Below, piece by piece: positions 21,336 through 34,317 of a stretch of DNA of 64,000 nucleotides. Origin of the DNA: Isoetes taiwanensis. Its lineage: Eukaryota; Streptophyta; Lycopodiopsida; Isoetales; Isoetaceae. A program made the position numbers and the translations under genes. The stretch spans positions 2,161,060 through 2,225,059 of the forward strand of contig JAJEKV010000058.1 of NCBI GenBank assembly GCA_021234155.1, written 5' to 3'. A model generated the notes under the pieces. The model saw only the letters and a program-made list of their open reading frames with translations. It was not told the origin of the DNA and made no database searches. How positions within the stretch are numbered: position 1 is the stretch's first letter; every line of letters starts with the position of its first letter.

Positions 21336-23181
21336 CCCTAATTTATACCTGATCCGTCAACCTCACCATTTAACGTCCACACTAATCACAGCTTTAATTC
21401 TTCCTAATCAAATTTCTAGCAGCTAGCACCTCACCAACTGCCTAACACATATCAAAATCGCAGTAAAGGTCTATAATTTCGAGCCCCAATCAAAAAAATC
21501 CAGACAAAATCCATTCTCACCACAAATTCTATCAATTGACAGCACAAAGCTATCTACATCAGTGTCTTTTTCAAGTTTTTCTTTTTTCGATGCAATCGTC
21601 GCACACCAGCTTGATGCAAGTTGGAAGAAGGCTGGAAGAAAACTCATAGTCGGTGAAGAATGAATAGCCGAGGGTAAACGGACGGTCAAAATACGTGCCC
21701 TGGTGATACGAATATTTCAAGGAATCTTTCTATAGCATTTATATATGTTTAGAAAGGGTCTTTTCCTTATGTTAGTAGTGCCTCCTCAAAATATTCACGA
21801 CCTCATCATCTTGATAGTGTCTCGACTATTTATTTGTTAGTCCTGTGCCTCCTGGTACAGGACTATTCATGCATACGACAGACCAGGTCAAGCTCAAGGA
21901 TCCTCAGTCAGCCACGGGTCAGCCATCAAAGGCTCCGCAGAAGACCAAGCAGCAGACCACGCAGTCAAAGCCTGTGGCCGTCAACAAGAGGCGCCGCTCA
22001 GACAAGTGACGGCCCGTCACCGTCAGCGTCAGCGTCAGCGTGATTCGAGGCACTTCAAGAGGCACCGCCAACATTCCTGCAAATCAGGCCTCCTTCCAGG
22101 AGTCGGCACCGAGATCAGTCAGAGTGTCTATATTGGGCCCAAGGCCATTGTACTATATATATGAGTAGAGCTAGCACATGAGTTTTTTAGATGAGTTTTG
22201 AGTCTTGTCTCCTTTCAGTTTTCTCTCTATTGCGAGAGCTCATGTATTTTCATCATTGATATCAAGGAAGCTTATCATCTTTCTCTCAATTGTTCTGTTT
22301 CTTCTTTTTCTTCTCTTCTTGCAAATCCCGCGTGACATAGTCCCCCGGACTCTCCTGTTAGATCCACGGGTCCTCACAGAGGGCTGTCTTCCAGGAATTC
22401 CCGAACCCAGACCCCAAACATTATTGTTTCCACCTTTGACACAAACCACAACCTCTTTCAAATATAACTAGCTTCTTGCATGGATAATAATTTTATTAAA
22501 GGTTTCCCTCAATATTGATATCGTCCCTTGATCCCTTTATATTACTAAAGGACTTTGGGGATAATATTTATATAGCTTTGCCATTAATTCCTATAGCTCT
22601 TTCATTGTGGACCACTCCCTCGTGCTTGTATTATAACGGCAAGTGATAGATTCTCGATTTCTAAGATCGGGACTGCAAGGTTGCCATCAGCCTATTACAA
22701 GCAGAATTGAATCGAATTGAATCATCCACGGAGACGAAAGGGCTCATAGGACTTAAACACAGAATACAATAGACTTATTCTGCCGGGACTAAAAGAGGCT
22801 CGCCCAGAAGGATTTTCGAGGGAAAAAATCTAGCAGTAATAAGCTCACTGATAAACTGTACATTTCTACATGTTAATGTACTGATAAATGACACAACTTA
22901 GTTTGCATGTCTAGTACTTCCTAGAGATATGATGTTGGTGAATCAATTAGTTAGGTGTCACATCACGTCGTGCCCTGATAGGCAAAATTGCACGTGGGCA
23001 AATGGATGCAATTATTTTGTGCTTGTTCATGGACAAATGTGTTTATACGTACCATTGTGGGCCCCTGGGAAGCATGGAATCAATTTGATTTTTGTAGTGT
23101 GATGTCTTTGCCACTAAAAGCCCTAGCATCCTCAAGCTTGCTTAGGAAGTACGTGTCTATATGTGCTTTATGCGATTGTAA
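21336..23181. other. Non-genic stretch with an LTR-like patch
   Basis: Around 21830-22400 there are features seen in retrotransposon LTRs: a TATA-like CTATATATATGAG at 22152-22164, pyrimidine-rich sequence after it, and a (GTCAGC)n run at 22019-22040. I cannot find matching TG..CA ends with a target duplication, nor a second LTR. The remainder (22500-23180) shows no gene. Confidence 0.35.
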
Positions 23182-23653
23182 TTTTTTTTTTTTTTTTTTT
23201 TTTTTTGCTTTCTTTTCTTTTTTGAGGAAAAGGAAGGGTTTTATATTACATAATTTAAGGAAAAATACATAATGTAGGCATTAAGTCCAAAATCGTAGAA
23301 AGCCAATAGGGCTAATCTGTAACCAGACATCATAAATTTATGATTATACAAGCATCGTCCAATTTGAGATCATAGGAAGCTGAGAGTTGATGGGGAAATT
23401 CATATAAGAGAGGGTGGAATAACAGAGAGATCAGCAAATGAATGCATACCCTCCATGGAGATCTGGCAAGAAGATAATCCGAGCCAATCAATATCAAACA
23501 ATGTGGAGCAAGAAGCATGAACTCATCAATTGGCACCTTTATGAGATCAAGAAGAACCCCTTCACAGGCTTCACATCTGCCCTTATGGAAGTAATACATA
23601 GATCTTAAGCAATCAAACTGTTGGCTTGTGAGATAATGGTTAGTGGAAGAAAT

Positions 23654-26600
23654 CTATTTATTCGGAATGTACGCATTGTAGCCCTCTCTTAGCAGAAAAT
23701 TTATCTTAAAGGTAGCTCTGGCAGCCTGCCAAGGAATACTAGAGTGTTCAGCTGGGCTGCTACTGGGCAAAGAGACTCCTCTAAACACCTGCACAACACT
23801 GTTCAAGAATGTTGCACTCCAGAAAGAAGCTTTGGTCAAACAAAGAATCATTGCAAATAAAGTAAGAAGAACTAAAGGACCCCCAATCCAACCAATCCCA
23901 ATCAATTTTATCTTTCTTAAGGAGGCGGTGAGCAAGAACACATCTAATGAATTCAAATTGAAAATTAAACTTCATCCAGGAAATGTCATGTTTTCCGCCA
24001 TCCAGAGCCCCATTGTTCCTATATTTTCAAATAATCCACAAGGCAATCTGAATGAGAAGAATCCTTAATGAAATATGCAACAAAGGAAAGAGTAGCAAGA
24101 TCATGGACGATCTGTTTCCTATCAATGCAAAGCAACCATGGCCAAAAAGTTGGATGGCAGGGCATGTAAATATGTGGAGCACAGGCTCATCTTGATTGCT
24201 ACAGAGGGAGTAGGCAGGGGAGTCAATTGTTTGGAATTTTCTTCTGAGCATACCAACACTGCTGAGTCAGGCATCATGCAATACAAGGCAAAAAAAAAAA
24301 TACTTTGATCTTAGGGGAAGAATATAATTTCCAGCCAAGTTGAACCTTTTTCTGAAACAAGGCAACAAAAATCCCTAACCTCATGGGATGTTTATCCCCC
24401 TTATTAGGGAGAAGGGTCTGATAAATTCTGGAAACTTTATAGATGCCTTTAGTTTTATACAGCTAATTGAGAGAAGTAGAACTGCTGCCAGAACCATCCA
24501 AGCCAAGGTGAGGGGAATAGACTTTGATTACAAGCTTATAGACGGACTTGTTAGTCTGACTACCTCCAAGAGGGATTGAATCTGTCTCCAAGTCAGCCAC
24601 TTATTATTTCATTAAGAAATACCATAGTGTTAAGATTGGGGGAGATCTCATCAGCCAGGATAAAGCATTTGGGAAGGTTGAGCTTAATACTAGAGGCCCT
24701 TCCAAATTTACTAATACAGCTCATAAAGTTGGAGATCAGATCATCTTCAGCCCTTAACATAACAAAAGTGTCATTAACATATTGCAGAATTGGAAATTGC
24801 TTATCTGATCCTGGCAGCATCTTTAAGCCTTGGATAAGATATTTGGCTTGATAATACAAAACTAGTCTGGTAAGGACATTAGTAGTAGTGAGGAAGAGGT
24901 AGGGGGCTAGAGGACAGCCCTATCTAAATCCCTTGGCAATGGAGAAGAACCCACTAGGAGAAGTATTGATCAAAATCCAAGAAGTAGCATTTTTATTCAA
25001 TTCCATAATTACTTTGATCAATCTTGGATGTATTCCAAGTTGAATCATAAACTTCTGGAGGAAAGGCCAAGAAATGCAGTCATAAGCTCTCTTGAAGTCT
25101 AACTTAAGGAGGATGCATTTTTCTTTAGAAAACCTATTTCATTGAAGGGCTTCATTGGCAGCAATGTAATTGTCCAAAACAAATCTCTTAGGTAGAAAAG
25201 CAGCCTGACAGGTATTGATGTTCTGTTGAAGATGGTGGACAATTTTGTCAGAGATTATCTTAGCAACTAACGTATACATCGTGGGATCAAGGAAATTTGT
25301 CTCCGTCATTAATCTTGATGGGGTTCTCAACTTTACGAATAAGAGAGATGGCCCCAACATTAAAAGTAGGATAAAGGAATTGAGCGGACCAAATTCCTTG
25401 GATAAACTGGAAGATGTCATCTTTTATAAAAGTCCAGAATTTCGTGAAGAATTCAGGCTGCAGGCCATCAATCCCTGGGCTCTTACCATGCTTCATGTGC
25501 CTCAAGGCATCATATACTTCAAGTAAGGGGGTTTATCAATCCACTTATCCTCCATTTGTTTACTAGGATCCCCAATCATTTGAAAAACTCCATCCATATA
25601 AGTGTTGCTTTTCTTTTAGGAATTTCACCTTGAAAGAGATCAGTATAAAAATTGGTGAATGTTGCAATTTGCGATTCATCAGAGTGGATGTTGCCAAGAT
25701 CATCAAATGCTTGAGTAATGCAATTATTGACAAGTCTATTTCTAGTAATTCTAAAGAAGAGTTTAGAATTCTCATGGTCCAATTAATTATAGAGCTTAAC
25801 CTTGCTTCTTAAAGCCATCCCTTTGACTTTGTCTGCCTCCTGAATCCTGATTTGGGTTTCCAACTGGCCTTCTTCCTCATGGAGAGAGGCATTGTGGGGT
25901 GCAACTACCAATTGAATTCTAATTTCCTTCATTTTCTTCAAAAGGTTTAATCTGGCAGCCTTTTTTTGTTGGTTATAGTTCTTTCTTTATTGTTTTATCC
26001 ATCCCTTGATTTTCTTCATCTTTTCACTGAAGTTCTTCAGAGACTGATGCTCTCCTATCTTGGGGAGGGAGAGATAGAATTCAGAGAAGTCATGACAGAA
26101 AGACTTAATTTGCAAAAAAAAATGTTAAATTTGAAGGAAGTATTCTTACTTTTGCTAGGGATAGGGCCAGCTTTAATATCCAAAAAGTGGGGTTGGTGAT
26201 CAGAAAGGGTACAAGCTATGTCTCCAGTAACTATATTGTTATCCAAAAACTCCTCGGACGAGTTATGGATATAGAATCTATCTAAACATGCAATAAGTTC
26301 TATTCTCACCATCACGTTTATTAAGTTATAGGAATTTTATATTGGGGGAAGGGATATAGATCAAGTTCTGATGTTGCAACCAAGGGTCCCAAAAATATCT
26401 CTCATTGCTAGACATATTGATTTTCTTACCAAGTTTCATATTCCAATCAGGGGCGGCGTTGAACTTACCACCAATTATCCAGTTATCAATTGATTGGCTA
26501 GACATCCCGAGATCTATTTCACTCTAGATAAGTTCCCTTTCATGTGGATCATTGGGAGCATAGATATTAATGTAAGCCACAGAATTGATTCTATGCTTGA

Positions 26601-26711
26601 GGACAACACAGGACCATCTACCTGATCTGACATAGTTACTTTCAGCTTGGATCCCATACCAGAAGGTGGCTATTCCACCCTTAGTACCATCTGCAGGGAT
26701 CACACAAGAGG
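23654..26711 (-). pseudogene. LINE ORF2, endonuclease to C-terminus (decayed)
   Basis: From the element A border downward: endonuclease residues DGTKGGIATFWYG and AYINIYAPNDPHER (26524-26711), then the SDHQPHF motif (about 26195). Reverse transcriptase follows: HGKSPGIDGLQPEFF (near 25480), FLPKRFVLDNYIAANEAL (near 25160) and the region of the catalytic box, which reads LQYVNDTFVML near 24780. The usual [F/Y]ADD is changed to YVND, so the polymerase site has lost one of its two Asp residues. A C-terminal zinc-binding-like region (CSNQDEPVLHIFTCPA) lies near 24170. Stops and frame changes are frequent. Confidence 0.75.
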
Positions 26712-26715
26712 ACAT

Positions 26716-26740
26716 AAGTCGTATTTAATTAAAGTGGGAC
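26716..26740 (+). repeat. Left terminal inverted repeat of element A
   Basis: Begins AAGTCGTATTTAATTAAAGT and ends GGGAC; exact reverse complement of 36215-36239 (25 of 25). Just inside, the word TGGGAC repeats at 26735, 26754 and 26771, possibly a subterminal binding motif. Aligned to the TIR of element B, both share YATTYAATTAAAKTGGGA starting at TIR position 7. Confidence 0.93.
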
Positions 26741-26949
26741 AAATCTTGAATTTTGGGACTCGGACTGAAAATGGGACTCACACACCATAAAAGAAATTTC
26801 TGAATTGATTGCTTGAATAGAATTACACATGACACACATAGAATTGGGTTACTTGTTTTCCTCATAAATTTTACAAACCACTAGTTGAGAAAGTTTTCAA
26901 ACTTCTCAATATTATGCACCCTCATACAATGATATAGCATGGAGGTTGC

Positions 26950-29700
26950 TCATGGCCTTGTCCATCTCCTTTCTTGGGATCTTGTGTGTGTTGTCTTTTG
27001 CAATGTGAGAACTTGGATATGACCATACCACACATTCCACCAATTCCTCCTTTGAGGGTCAGCATAATTTGGCCTCCACTTCTTCTCCCAAAGGATGTAT
27101 TGCTCCTTCAAGTTGCCCTTCTTGTGCCTCCCAATGGGCTCCCAATATTGAATTTGGAATCCAGGGCGCAACTCCTCTCCATCAGGCATAGTGGTGGTCA
27201 CATCGGATCAGAGAGTGCCACCCCTAACCATATTGGACAGTCCTCATCATCAGGCCTTACTAGCACAAAGTATCCTTCCTTGATGTCCTCAAAGGGATCC
27301 CACTCAGGAAGATCAAACCACTTCGGCTTTGAGGCCTTACTTCCCACAAACCACTTGGGACCCAAGTGAGCATTCTTAGACGTGCTTGCACCTTGAGAAC
27401 CCTCCCATCTTGACTCTGGCAAGAACCCGTCTCTTAGCTCCCTCCCACATGGTCGTTCGGTTTCTAAGCATGTTACAACTTTCTCCCCAAGACTTGATTA
27501 GGGGAGTCCATTTGATTTTTCTTAAGAGTGGAGGTGTGCTTTCCATTTCGAACATCATCCCAGTGAGTTATGTAATCCTTGATGCCCTTCACCAGTTGGC
27601 TAGAGTCTTTGACTGTCTTGAAGGGAGGTAGTGGTTTTGGCTGCCCTTTAGGAATGAGAACTTCACCAGCAACACCCCTTTGCCACAACTCGATACCTTG
27701 TACAGGCATCCACAACTTGTCACCTGGTCTCCACTTATATTGCATGATTGGTATTCCATCCCTAACCCAAAACTTGAATTGAAGTGGCTTTGTGTGTCCT
27801 GTCAACTGGTCCTTGCCATCTAGCAAGTATCCTTCTACAAATGATTTCCAATCTGCAACCTCATCCATCAAGAAAGCCATTGGGTTGGGGTCAATGCAGC
27901 TCTCAAACACATCCATTAGTTCAGGGAGAGTGGTCACGTTTTCTCTCTTGAGCTTGGTGGAGAAAGTTCCAAAGAATCCATCAATATCATCATGCGTATG
28001 CCCAACCATCATGAATCCCACTTTCACAACTTTGAATACTCCCACTGCTGTCAAGTATGACATTGCCCCAAACATCCATCTATTCTTGTTTTCTTTCCAA
28101 CAAATTGTCCAACTGAACACATAGCTCCTCGGCGTTGATTTCTCTAGTAAGGGGAAATCATCCCAAGTCCTCCTTGATTCACTAGGCACCTTGGATGTGA
28201 GCTTTTTATCCGCCTTTGGTAACAAAGCGGTTGATCATCCATCAAAGCCTCAAAATGGGTGCTTGAAGGGGAATACCTCCTCCCTTCTATCGATCCTTTC
28301 TCTAGTGTTCTCAAGCACTTGAAAATAGAGCTCACATGGAAGTTTGGATCATCTCTCCATAGATCAAGCACAAAATGACCATATGTTCCGGTTCCATGAC
28401 CATGTGTTAATACACCGCCGGACTTACTTTCATCTGAAAAGCGTTTTTGACAACGCTTGGGTAAAGGATCTAGCTTTGGCAAGAAAGTCTTGTGTTGGTC
28501 CATCTTATCATGAATTATACACAAAAATTTGTCCTACCGTGCATCTCAGAAAAATGTTCTCCACCGCCAATACAACTGTCTACATGATATTTGGTCTCTT
28601 TGGTGATCCGCAAATTGCTCCCTAATTGCCATTCTTTCTTTCTCTATTGCAGTTGATGCAAGTGTATCCTTGAGTTGAATGCAAGTGTTGCACTTTGAGA
28701 ATGGCATGTGTTGTAGGACACTCACGTCCAGAGAAGTGAGTGCTCCATAACTTTGCTGAAATGTGATTGAGAAAGAGGCCTACCTCCAGGTAGTTTCTAG
28801 GATGGAGTTGACCTCCTTAAGGCACTCCTTTTGGATATAGTGTTGTGGCAACACTTTTTGCACCACTCGCACACCGTGCTCGCTCACCTTCGACTTGTGG
28901 GGCATAGATTGAGACATGTATCTCACAAAGCTCTCAAGACCGCAATGGCCTTTAGAGTATTTGCTCTAGGTTTCAAAGTGAGTGCATTACCATGTTGGAA
29001 CAAAGTGTGCCCTTTTCTAACCTGCTCCCCAAGATTCGTAAAATGAAGACTTGCTCACCCCAAGAATCCATCTCAATGCTCTCATACATACCTTCATTCC
29101 CCAATTGATATAGCGATCGTCCTGTGTTTTCATCATAGCTGGAATTCCTACACAAGGAGTAAATGAAATTAATCCTATCTTTTTGAAGTTGTCCAATGTA
29201 TTGGGACCTTATCTGCACGAGGTCATCCACATTGTAATGCACTGTGCAATCTAGGTTGCAACACTCTTGTCCCCTAATTGCCTCCGGGTTTTTTTTAGTT
29301 GGTGCCATACTTTCCATCCTTTCTAAATATTTGTCACTTCTAGGCCTCTTGGGCACCTTTGGTCAGCCTTTTATGAAAGACATAGCGTCTCTTCCTTGTG
29401 ATCAAAGGATGCTCATCGACCACCAAATCTTCCCACATGGCCTTGGGTGGGCCTTGGGGTGTGTAGTTCATGGGGCATTCTAGAGTATCACCATTCTTGT
29501 GTGTAATAAATCTAATTGGCCATCTCAATCGAGCTTGGGACTCCGGCCCCGAGCACACAATGCAATCACTAGAGCTTCCACAGGACATGATAGTATCAAC
29601 TTCGATAAGAAGCTTCACAATGCCAACCCAAGATGTTCATCTCCGGCCTCTCATCATTCACACTATCAAATGGATCAACTGCAGCTTATTATGCCCTCGC
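26950..29700 (-). pseudogene. Transposase-like protein of element A (DUF7869 type), frameshifted
   Basis: Reading on the minus strand, the fragments are: N-terminal region (29340-29618) with SCGSSSDCIVC, WPIRFITHKNGDTLECP; Cys region QECCNLDCTVHYNVDDLVQI with FIYSLC (28973-29356); CIIHDKMDQHKTFLPKLDPL and THGHGTGTYGHFVLDLW (28144-28524). Then comes the core at 27473-28225 with ENKNRWMFGAMSYL, MMVGHTHDDIDGFFGTFS, VADWKSFVEGYL, FKFWVRDGIPIMQYKW. The C-terminal module (26950-27422) has GYFVLVRPDDEDCPIWLG and IQYWEPIG..W..KWRPN. The layout matches element B's protein block by block and is better preserved. One extra T at 28102-28104 breaks the frame exactly between QLDN and the CWKENKNR segment, at a presumed catalytic Asp. 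Introns are likely between 28525 and 28972. As I recall, the family is annotated DUF7869; assignment to Sola is inference. Confidence 0.75.
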
Positions 29701-29839
29701 AAAATACCATCCGGTTGCAAGGGTGCAACAAAAGGCAACCCATCCTCCTCCATTGGAGCCTAGGGCAATGGCCTCCTTTGGACTTCCCCGGCTCCATTTT
29801 ACTCATCTCACATGCTCCCCTGAATGAAAAAAGCTCACA

Positions 29840-30095
29840 TTAAAACCATATAGCCCCAAACACCACAAATATGACCATATGAACCATATAAAACCATACA
29901 AACATATTAAATATAACCATATTAAATCATACAACCATATTAACTAAAATCATATAACCATATTAAAGGATACAACCACACTCATTCTAAACCATATGTG
30001 AACATTGTAACCATATATACCATTGATACTATTCAACCATTGAAACCTTATTAAATACATAAGACAACAATATATATAAACATATAACTAACCCT
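29840..30095. repeat. A+T-rich array of ACCATATNAAA words upstream of the transposase gene
   Basis: The word ACCATAT, often followed by TAAA, ATAAA or GAACC, recurs more than ten times (for example 29847, 29873, 29884, 29893, 29913, 29935, 29957). The region lies just 5' of the minus-strand transposase and may hold its promoter. Confidence 0.6.
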
Positions 30096-31271
30096 TTCAT
30101 ATCTTGGCATGGCCACGTAAACTTCTTCTCGGAGGTGAAAACCGTGGGCCACGTCGGTAATCCCGACTGCCATCCCGCATGGAGGGCATGGCCCACACGT
30201 GATGTAAGTATATTATTGCACTTTTACGAGGTTAGGGAGGGTGCAGCCAGAATAATTGCACCCTCTTCCTCTCCCCCCCATTCTTCCTCCCTCGCTTTTT
30301 CTCGATCGGTCTTGAGCTCCACTGTTTCCTTAGGGCTACCCGCTTCACCGTCGGTCCGATCGATCAAACCGAAGCGATTCCAAATATCTTATGATAGCGG
30401 CAATTTGGTCGATCGATCGGGGCGCTTCCGCGGTTCTCGAGTTCATTGTTCGGAGGCGGCGTTTCTGAGAAGAAAAGTGAGGCCCTTTTGTCTTTGCTTT
30501 TTTAGTTTTACGTAAGTCTTTTAGTGCATTTTTCTTATATTACGTTGTTAGAGGCTCTTATTAATCCCTCGATACAATTTACAGCCCGACAAATCCTTAT
30601 TCACGCTTTGTCAACGACTATACCCACATGGAATCGAAGTCGGAAGCCTCCTCCTCATCCAAAGAAATCTTCCGTGCATGTATGTTTTTGTAATATCATA
30701 CCCTTTTTTAATCTCATTTTTTCTTGATCTCTCCACTTTTCTCCTGTCTTGTTCTCCACTTTTCTCTGTTTTCTCATTAATCTTAATAATCTTTGTATTG
30801 TTTTCTCGTTTTTGTTATCTTTTTTCTTGCTTGTGGTTGAATTGAATACATTGTACATGCACAAGTGAGAATAGTGGTTATAGTAGCAAGCAACCGAGAG
30901 AGAAATCATCGTGAGACCGGTGTTAGGGAAGTAAGATATTCGCGAGCATTAACGTAAAATAACTAGGAATGTCTTTCTCCCAAAGAAGAATTCGTAATAG
31001 GAATTGCTTCACGCATCTCCATTTCTAACTCACAAAGAAATCCAATCGCGGGAGACATGCGAGGGAGTGGCGAGTTGAGAATACTTCAGCTTGCCACAAT
31101 TCGAGGGAGTATACAGGCCTTCTTCTCGACTCAAGGAATGAACTTCTCGATCATGAGGTTTAGAAGAGGGAGGTACACTGGACTCGTTGGCGTGTTGAGG
31201 GATTCTCGACTGATGACCAGATTGCACGCCTACCCAATGTCTTCACATTCTTTAGAACCTCGGCTGCAGCC
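30096..31271. other. Interior of element A without a recognised gene
   Basis: A G+C-richer patch at 30130-30480 has an open frame on the plus strand but no motif; it could be a leader exon (a GTAAGT donor occurs at 30511). The rest is pyrimidine-rich. Partial copies of the element's palindrome appear at about 31062, 31122 and 31202. Confidence 0.35.
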
Positions 31272-31401
31272 TTCTCGACTTTGTGAGTCGAGAATGTGAT
31301 AATGGCCCTTTGTGCGGGCCCTTTGTGCCTCCACCCACCGAGCCACTCTCCTTCAACCATGCTCATCGAATATTGCGAAGAGGACCGGCCCGGACCGGGG
31401 G

Positions 31402-31960
31402 AGAGGCCTCTACGGCTAACCATCGAGGGTTTGGGCCGCCGACTCCGTGAGTCGAGAAAAACTCTAGTGCACTAGTGAGCTGGCTTTGCGAGTAATAGGG
31501 CCTCAACCACTCTCCTTCTATCTTCCCCTGACATTGGGCGGGGAAGTGGTTTTGACTGTCTGTGCCAACTCTTAGCAACCCAATTCTCCTCGTGGGAGGT
31601 CGCTGTGGCCTCTACCCAATCAAAGACCGCCTCTTCAACCATCTTCGCGGTTGCGAAGGGATGGGCTCTGATTAGGTGGAGGCCCTACGACTAACCACGT
31701 AGAGTTGTTGGTCGCTTTTCTACTCGGCTAAGAGTCGAAAAACGCAGCTCTAGTGCACTTGAGGGGTGCAGACAGTCTTAAACACTCTCCTTCTATCTTC
31801 CTCGACATTGCGAAGGGAAGTGTTTTTACCGTCTAGCAGGCCAACTCTTAGCAACCCAATTCTCCTGGTAGGTGGTCGCAGAATGCATGCATTCCACGAG
31901 CTTTGTCAGATGCATTCTCATTCATGAAGTCGGGAATGCCTTACCCAACCGCACTCCATG
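31402..31960. repeat. About 279-bp imperfect tandem duplication in element A
   Basis: The two units start with TCTACGGCTAACCA (31408) and CCTACGACTAACCA (31684). They share CTCTAGTGCACT, CACTCTCCTTCTATCTTCC and CCAACTCTTAGCAACCCAAT in the same order. Each unit contains one GTCGA-centred palindrome. The copies are clearly diverged, so the duplication is old relative to the 937-bp one in the LINE. Confidence 0.7.
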
Positions 31961-32499
31961 TGTACTAACCGGGAGTTGATGGTTATGCATTCTCGACTTC
32001 GAGTCGAGAATGTAGACAGAAGAAACATTCTCGACTTCGTAAGTCGAACTCTTAACCCACCAATTCTCTGCGGTCCGAAACACCGAACTGGCCGAGCTTA
32101 TCGGCCAGGTTCCATTATTTAAACACATGCGGCATGTTCTACAAGCGAAATAACATAGGCATCTCTGAAACTCACCTCTTCCACGCTAGTAATTCCTTGG
32201 GCCCTCAGTATCCGCGGATCCCGCGAGCCCTCACCCGAGTCTTTGCTTCTTCTGTCGGTCTCTTCAAGAGTGTATTACATCTATTACTTTTCGTATCCAG
32301 GGATTCTGCGATCCCTAAAACCCGGGCTACATTTTTCATTGTTTATTCACGGGTGTTTGTAGATACTTTCATGCTCCGACATTGGTACATTGTCCGAATG
32401 CAGCCCTTATCCTCGACGGATCATACACGCTAGGCAATAAAGTGGAAAGCATTGGGTTGTCCCTCGGCGTCTAAAAGAAACAGACTCCCTGGGATAAGT

Positions 32500-33980
32500 G
32501 GAAGACCTTTGAGAAACTATGCGATATGTTCCTCAATGAGGAACAGAAGATGACGAGGGAGAGGAAGAAGAGGAGAAGAAGAAGAGAACACCAAGGAAAG
32601 GCGGGGAGTCTCTCACGACCAATACGACCTCATTCTTAGCACCGAGGCGGCCCGGGGAGAAATGGACCGGAAATATGGGCTCAATGGACAAGAGGCAAGT
32701 CAAGGACAAAGAATGGAGAATTTCCAAGCAGGGCCGACCCCAAGTTGTTTGACAAGCAGTTCATGAAGAGGATACACAGGCCTCACTTGGACAAAGAAAC
32801 GCTTTGACCTACAAGGCAAAATCTTGAGGGAACAATCCCCGCCGAGGAAGACCGGAGTTCTAAATTGCAGGACGCTAAAGGATTATGCCACAAACCAAAG
32901 CGGCGGCGTCGTTAGAAGAAGGCATCACGAAGTTCTCGCAATGTTGCATCTAATGAATACCATGAATTTGATTATTACAAGGAAAAAGGCTGCCCTTGAT
33001 GAGGAAGACATGAAGGAATTGAACCGCCTATGTCAACCCTACATCAACACCAAGGAAGCGTAACGTTAAAACCCTTCCTTTCCCCCTCAGCGTGCTATGG
33101 CAATTCGAAAAGGAAGCTTGGATTCGGGTGGTCCCATTTATGCGCGATGATAGCTCCCCCCATTTCTGGTTACTTTGGGACACAAGGGATTTGGTGGTCC
33201 GAACTGCACTGGACCCGTGGCACTATTTGCCATCAATATGATCAAGACCCCACCCTTTTTATGACAAAGTCGACATAGAGCAGTTGGTACAAGGCGGTTC
33301 GGACATGACCGACCTGGATACTTTCGGTTTCTTGTCTTTTGCATGCCGCAATCAAACAACTCCTCCCCAATGGGCACCGATATTAACTTCACCAACAAGA
33401 TCATGCACCCATATCACGAACTTGATCATGAGTGCGGACTTGGCTTGCCAAGGCACCAAGCTTTACCAACATAGTTTTGGTTTTGATTTCAAGATCAGTG
33501 GCCGACACGGATAAGTGGTGGTCTAGCGAGCATCATTATCTCGACAAGTTCATGATCTCTCAAGAGCGGATGGAACCACGAAGGGGGGCAGGTTTATGGA
33601 GGATGTTCCATCGATGGACAAGGTCGGCAAGGATGGTGCGACCGGGTCCTATACATAGAATTCCTATCCGCCAAGAGTTATCAAGTACTTCATAACCCGG
33701 CTTGGTCGAGGAAGATCAAATTGTATCGCGAAAGTGGTACATGAATGGCCCTGTTCTCTCGGGGGCTATCTTGTTTGGAATGAAACCTATATCCGTGGTT
33801 GGAAATAAGGACATGGTTGAAACCATTCATCATACTTGGATCTGCTTCATGAGCATTTCAAGGGGAGGAAGACAAATGGAAGCAGAAAGACGACGGTGAC
33901 GGGGCGAGGGAGACAAACCTCGACGGAGACGAGGATGTCAAGGATTGGACCGAATGCTGCCGAAAACATTATTGAAAACC
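32500..33980 (+). pseudogene. Cargo coding fragments of unknown function in element A
   Basis: Plus-strand fragments with protein-like composition occur in shifting frames. An Arg/Glu-rich stretch lies at 32540-32590. LRTLKD-like NCRTLKDYATNQSGGVVRR and a helical segment KAALDEEDMKELNRLCQPY lie at 32824-33063. LWQFEKEAWIRVVPFMRDD and WLLWDTRDLVVRTAL lie near 33094-33220. I do not recognise a family. They lie directly before the phosphatase-like fragment and may be exons of the same gene. Confidence 0.3.
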
Positions 33981-34317
33981 CGAGATTGAGGTGAGTTTAC
34001 TTTGCTCTAACGGTGTTTCTCGACTAGCGAGTCGAGAAAACTGCGCTTTCCTTTCAATACCTTTTTCTTGTCATTCTCGACTCAAGCGAGTCGAGAATAC
34101 TTCGCTTCCTTTCTCCGCCGGTTGTCATCATTTCGTGGAATTCGAGCTCAACGAGTCCGATCATTGTCAATGGATTCCAACGGTTCACGCCGCGAGGAGA
34201 ATGCGAATGAAAATCCGAGCAAGACACCGCCACGACCCGGAAAGAACCCGAAAAGTTAATGATCCCGCATTTGGATCCCGATGAACCGGAAATATGGTCG
34301 AGCCAAACTCCAACTGA

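Noticed and set aside
21700-22400. A solo LTR of a Copia or Gypsy element
   Set aside because: It has a TATA-like motif and pyrimidine tracts but no matching TG..CA ends with a 5-bp duplication that I could find; kept only as a remark.
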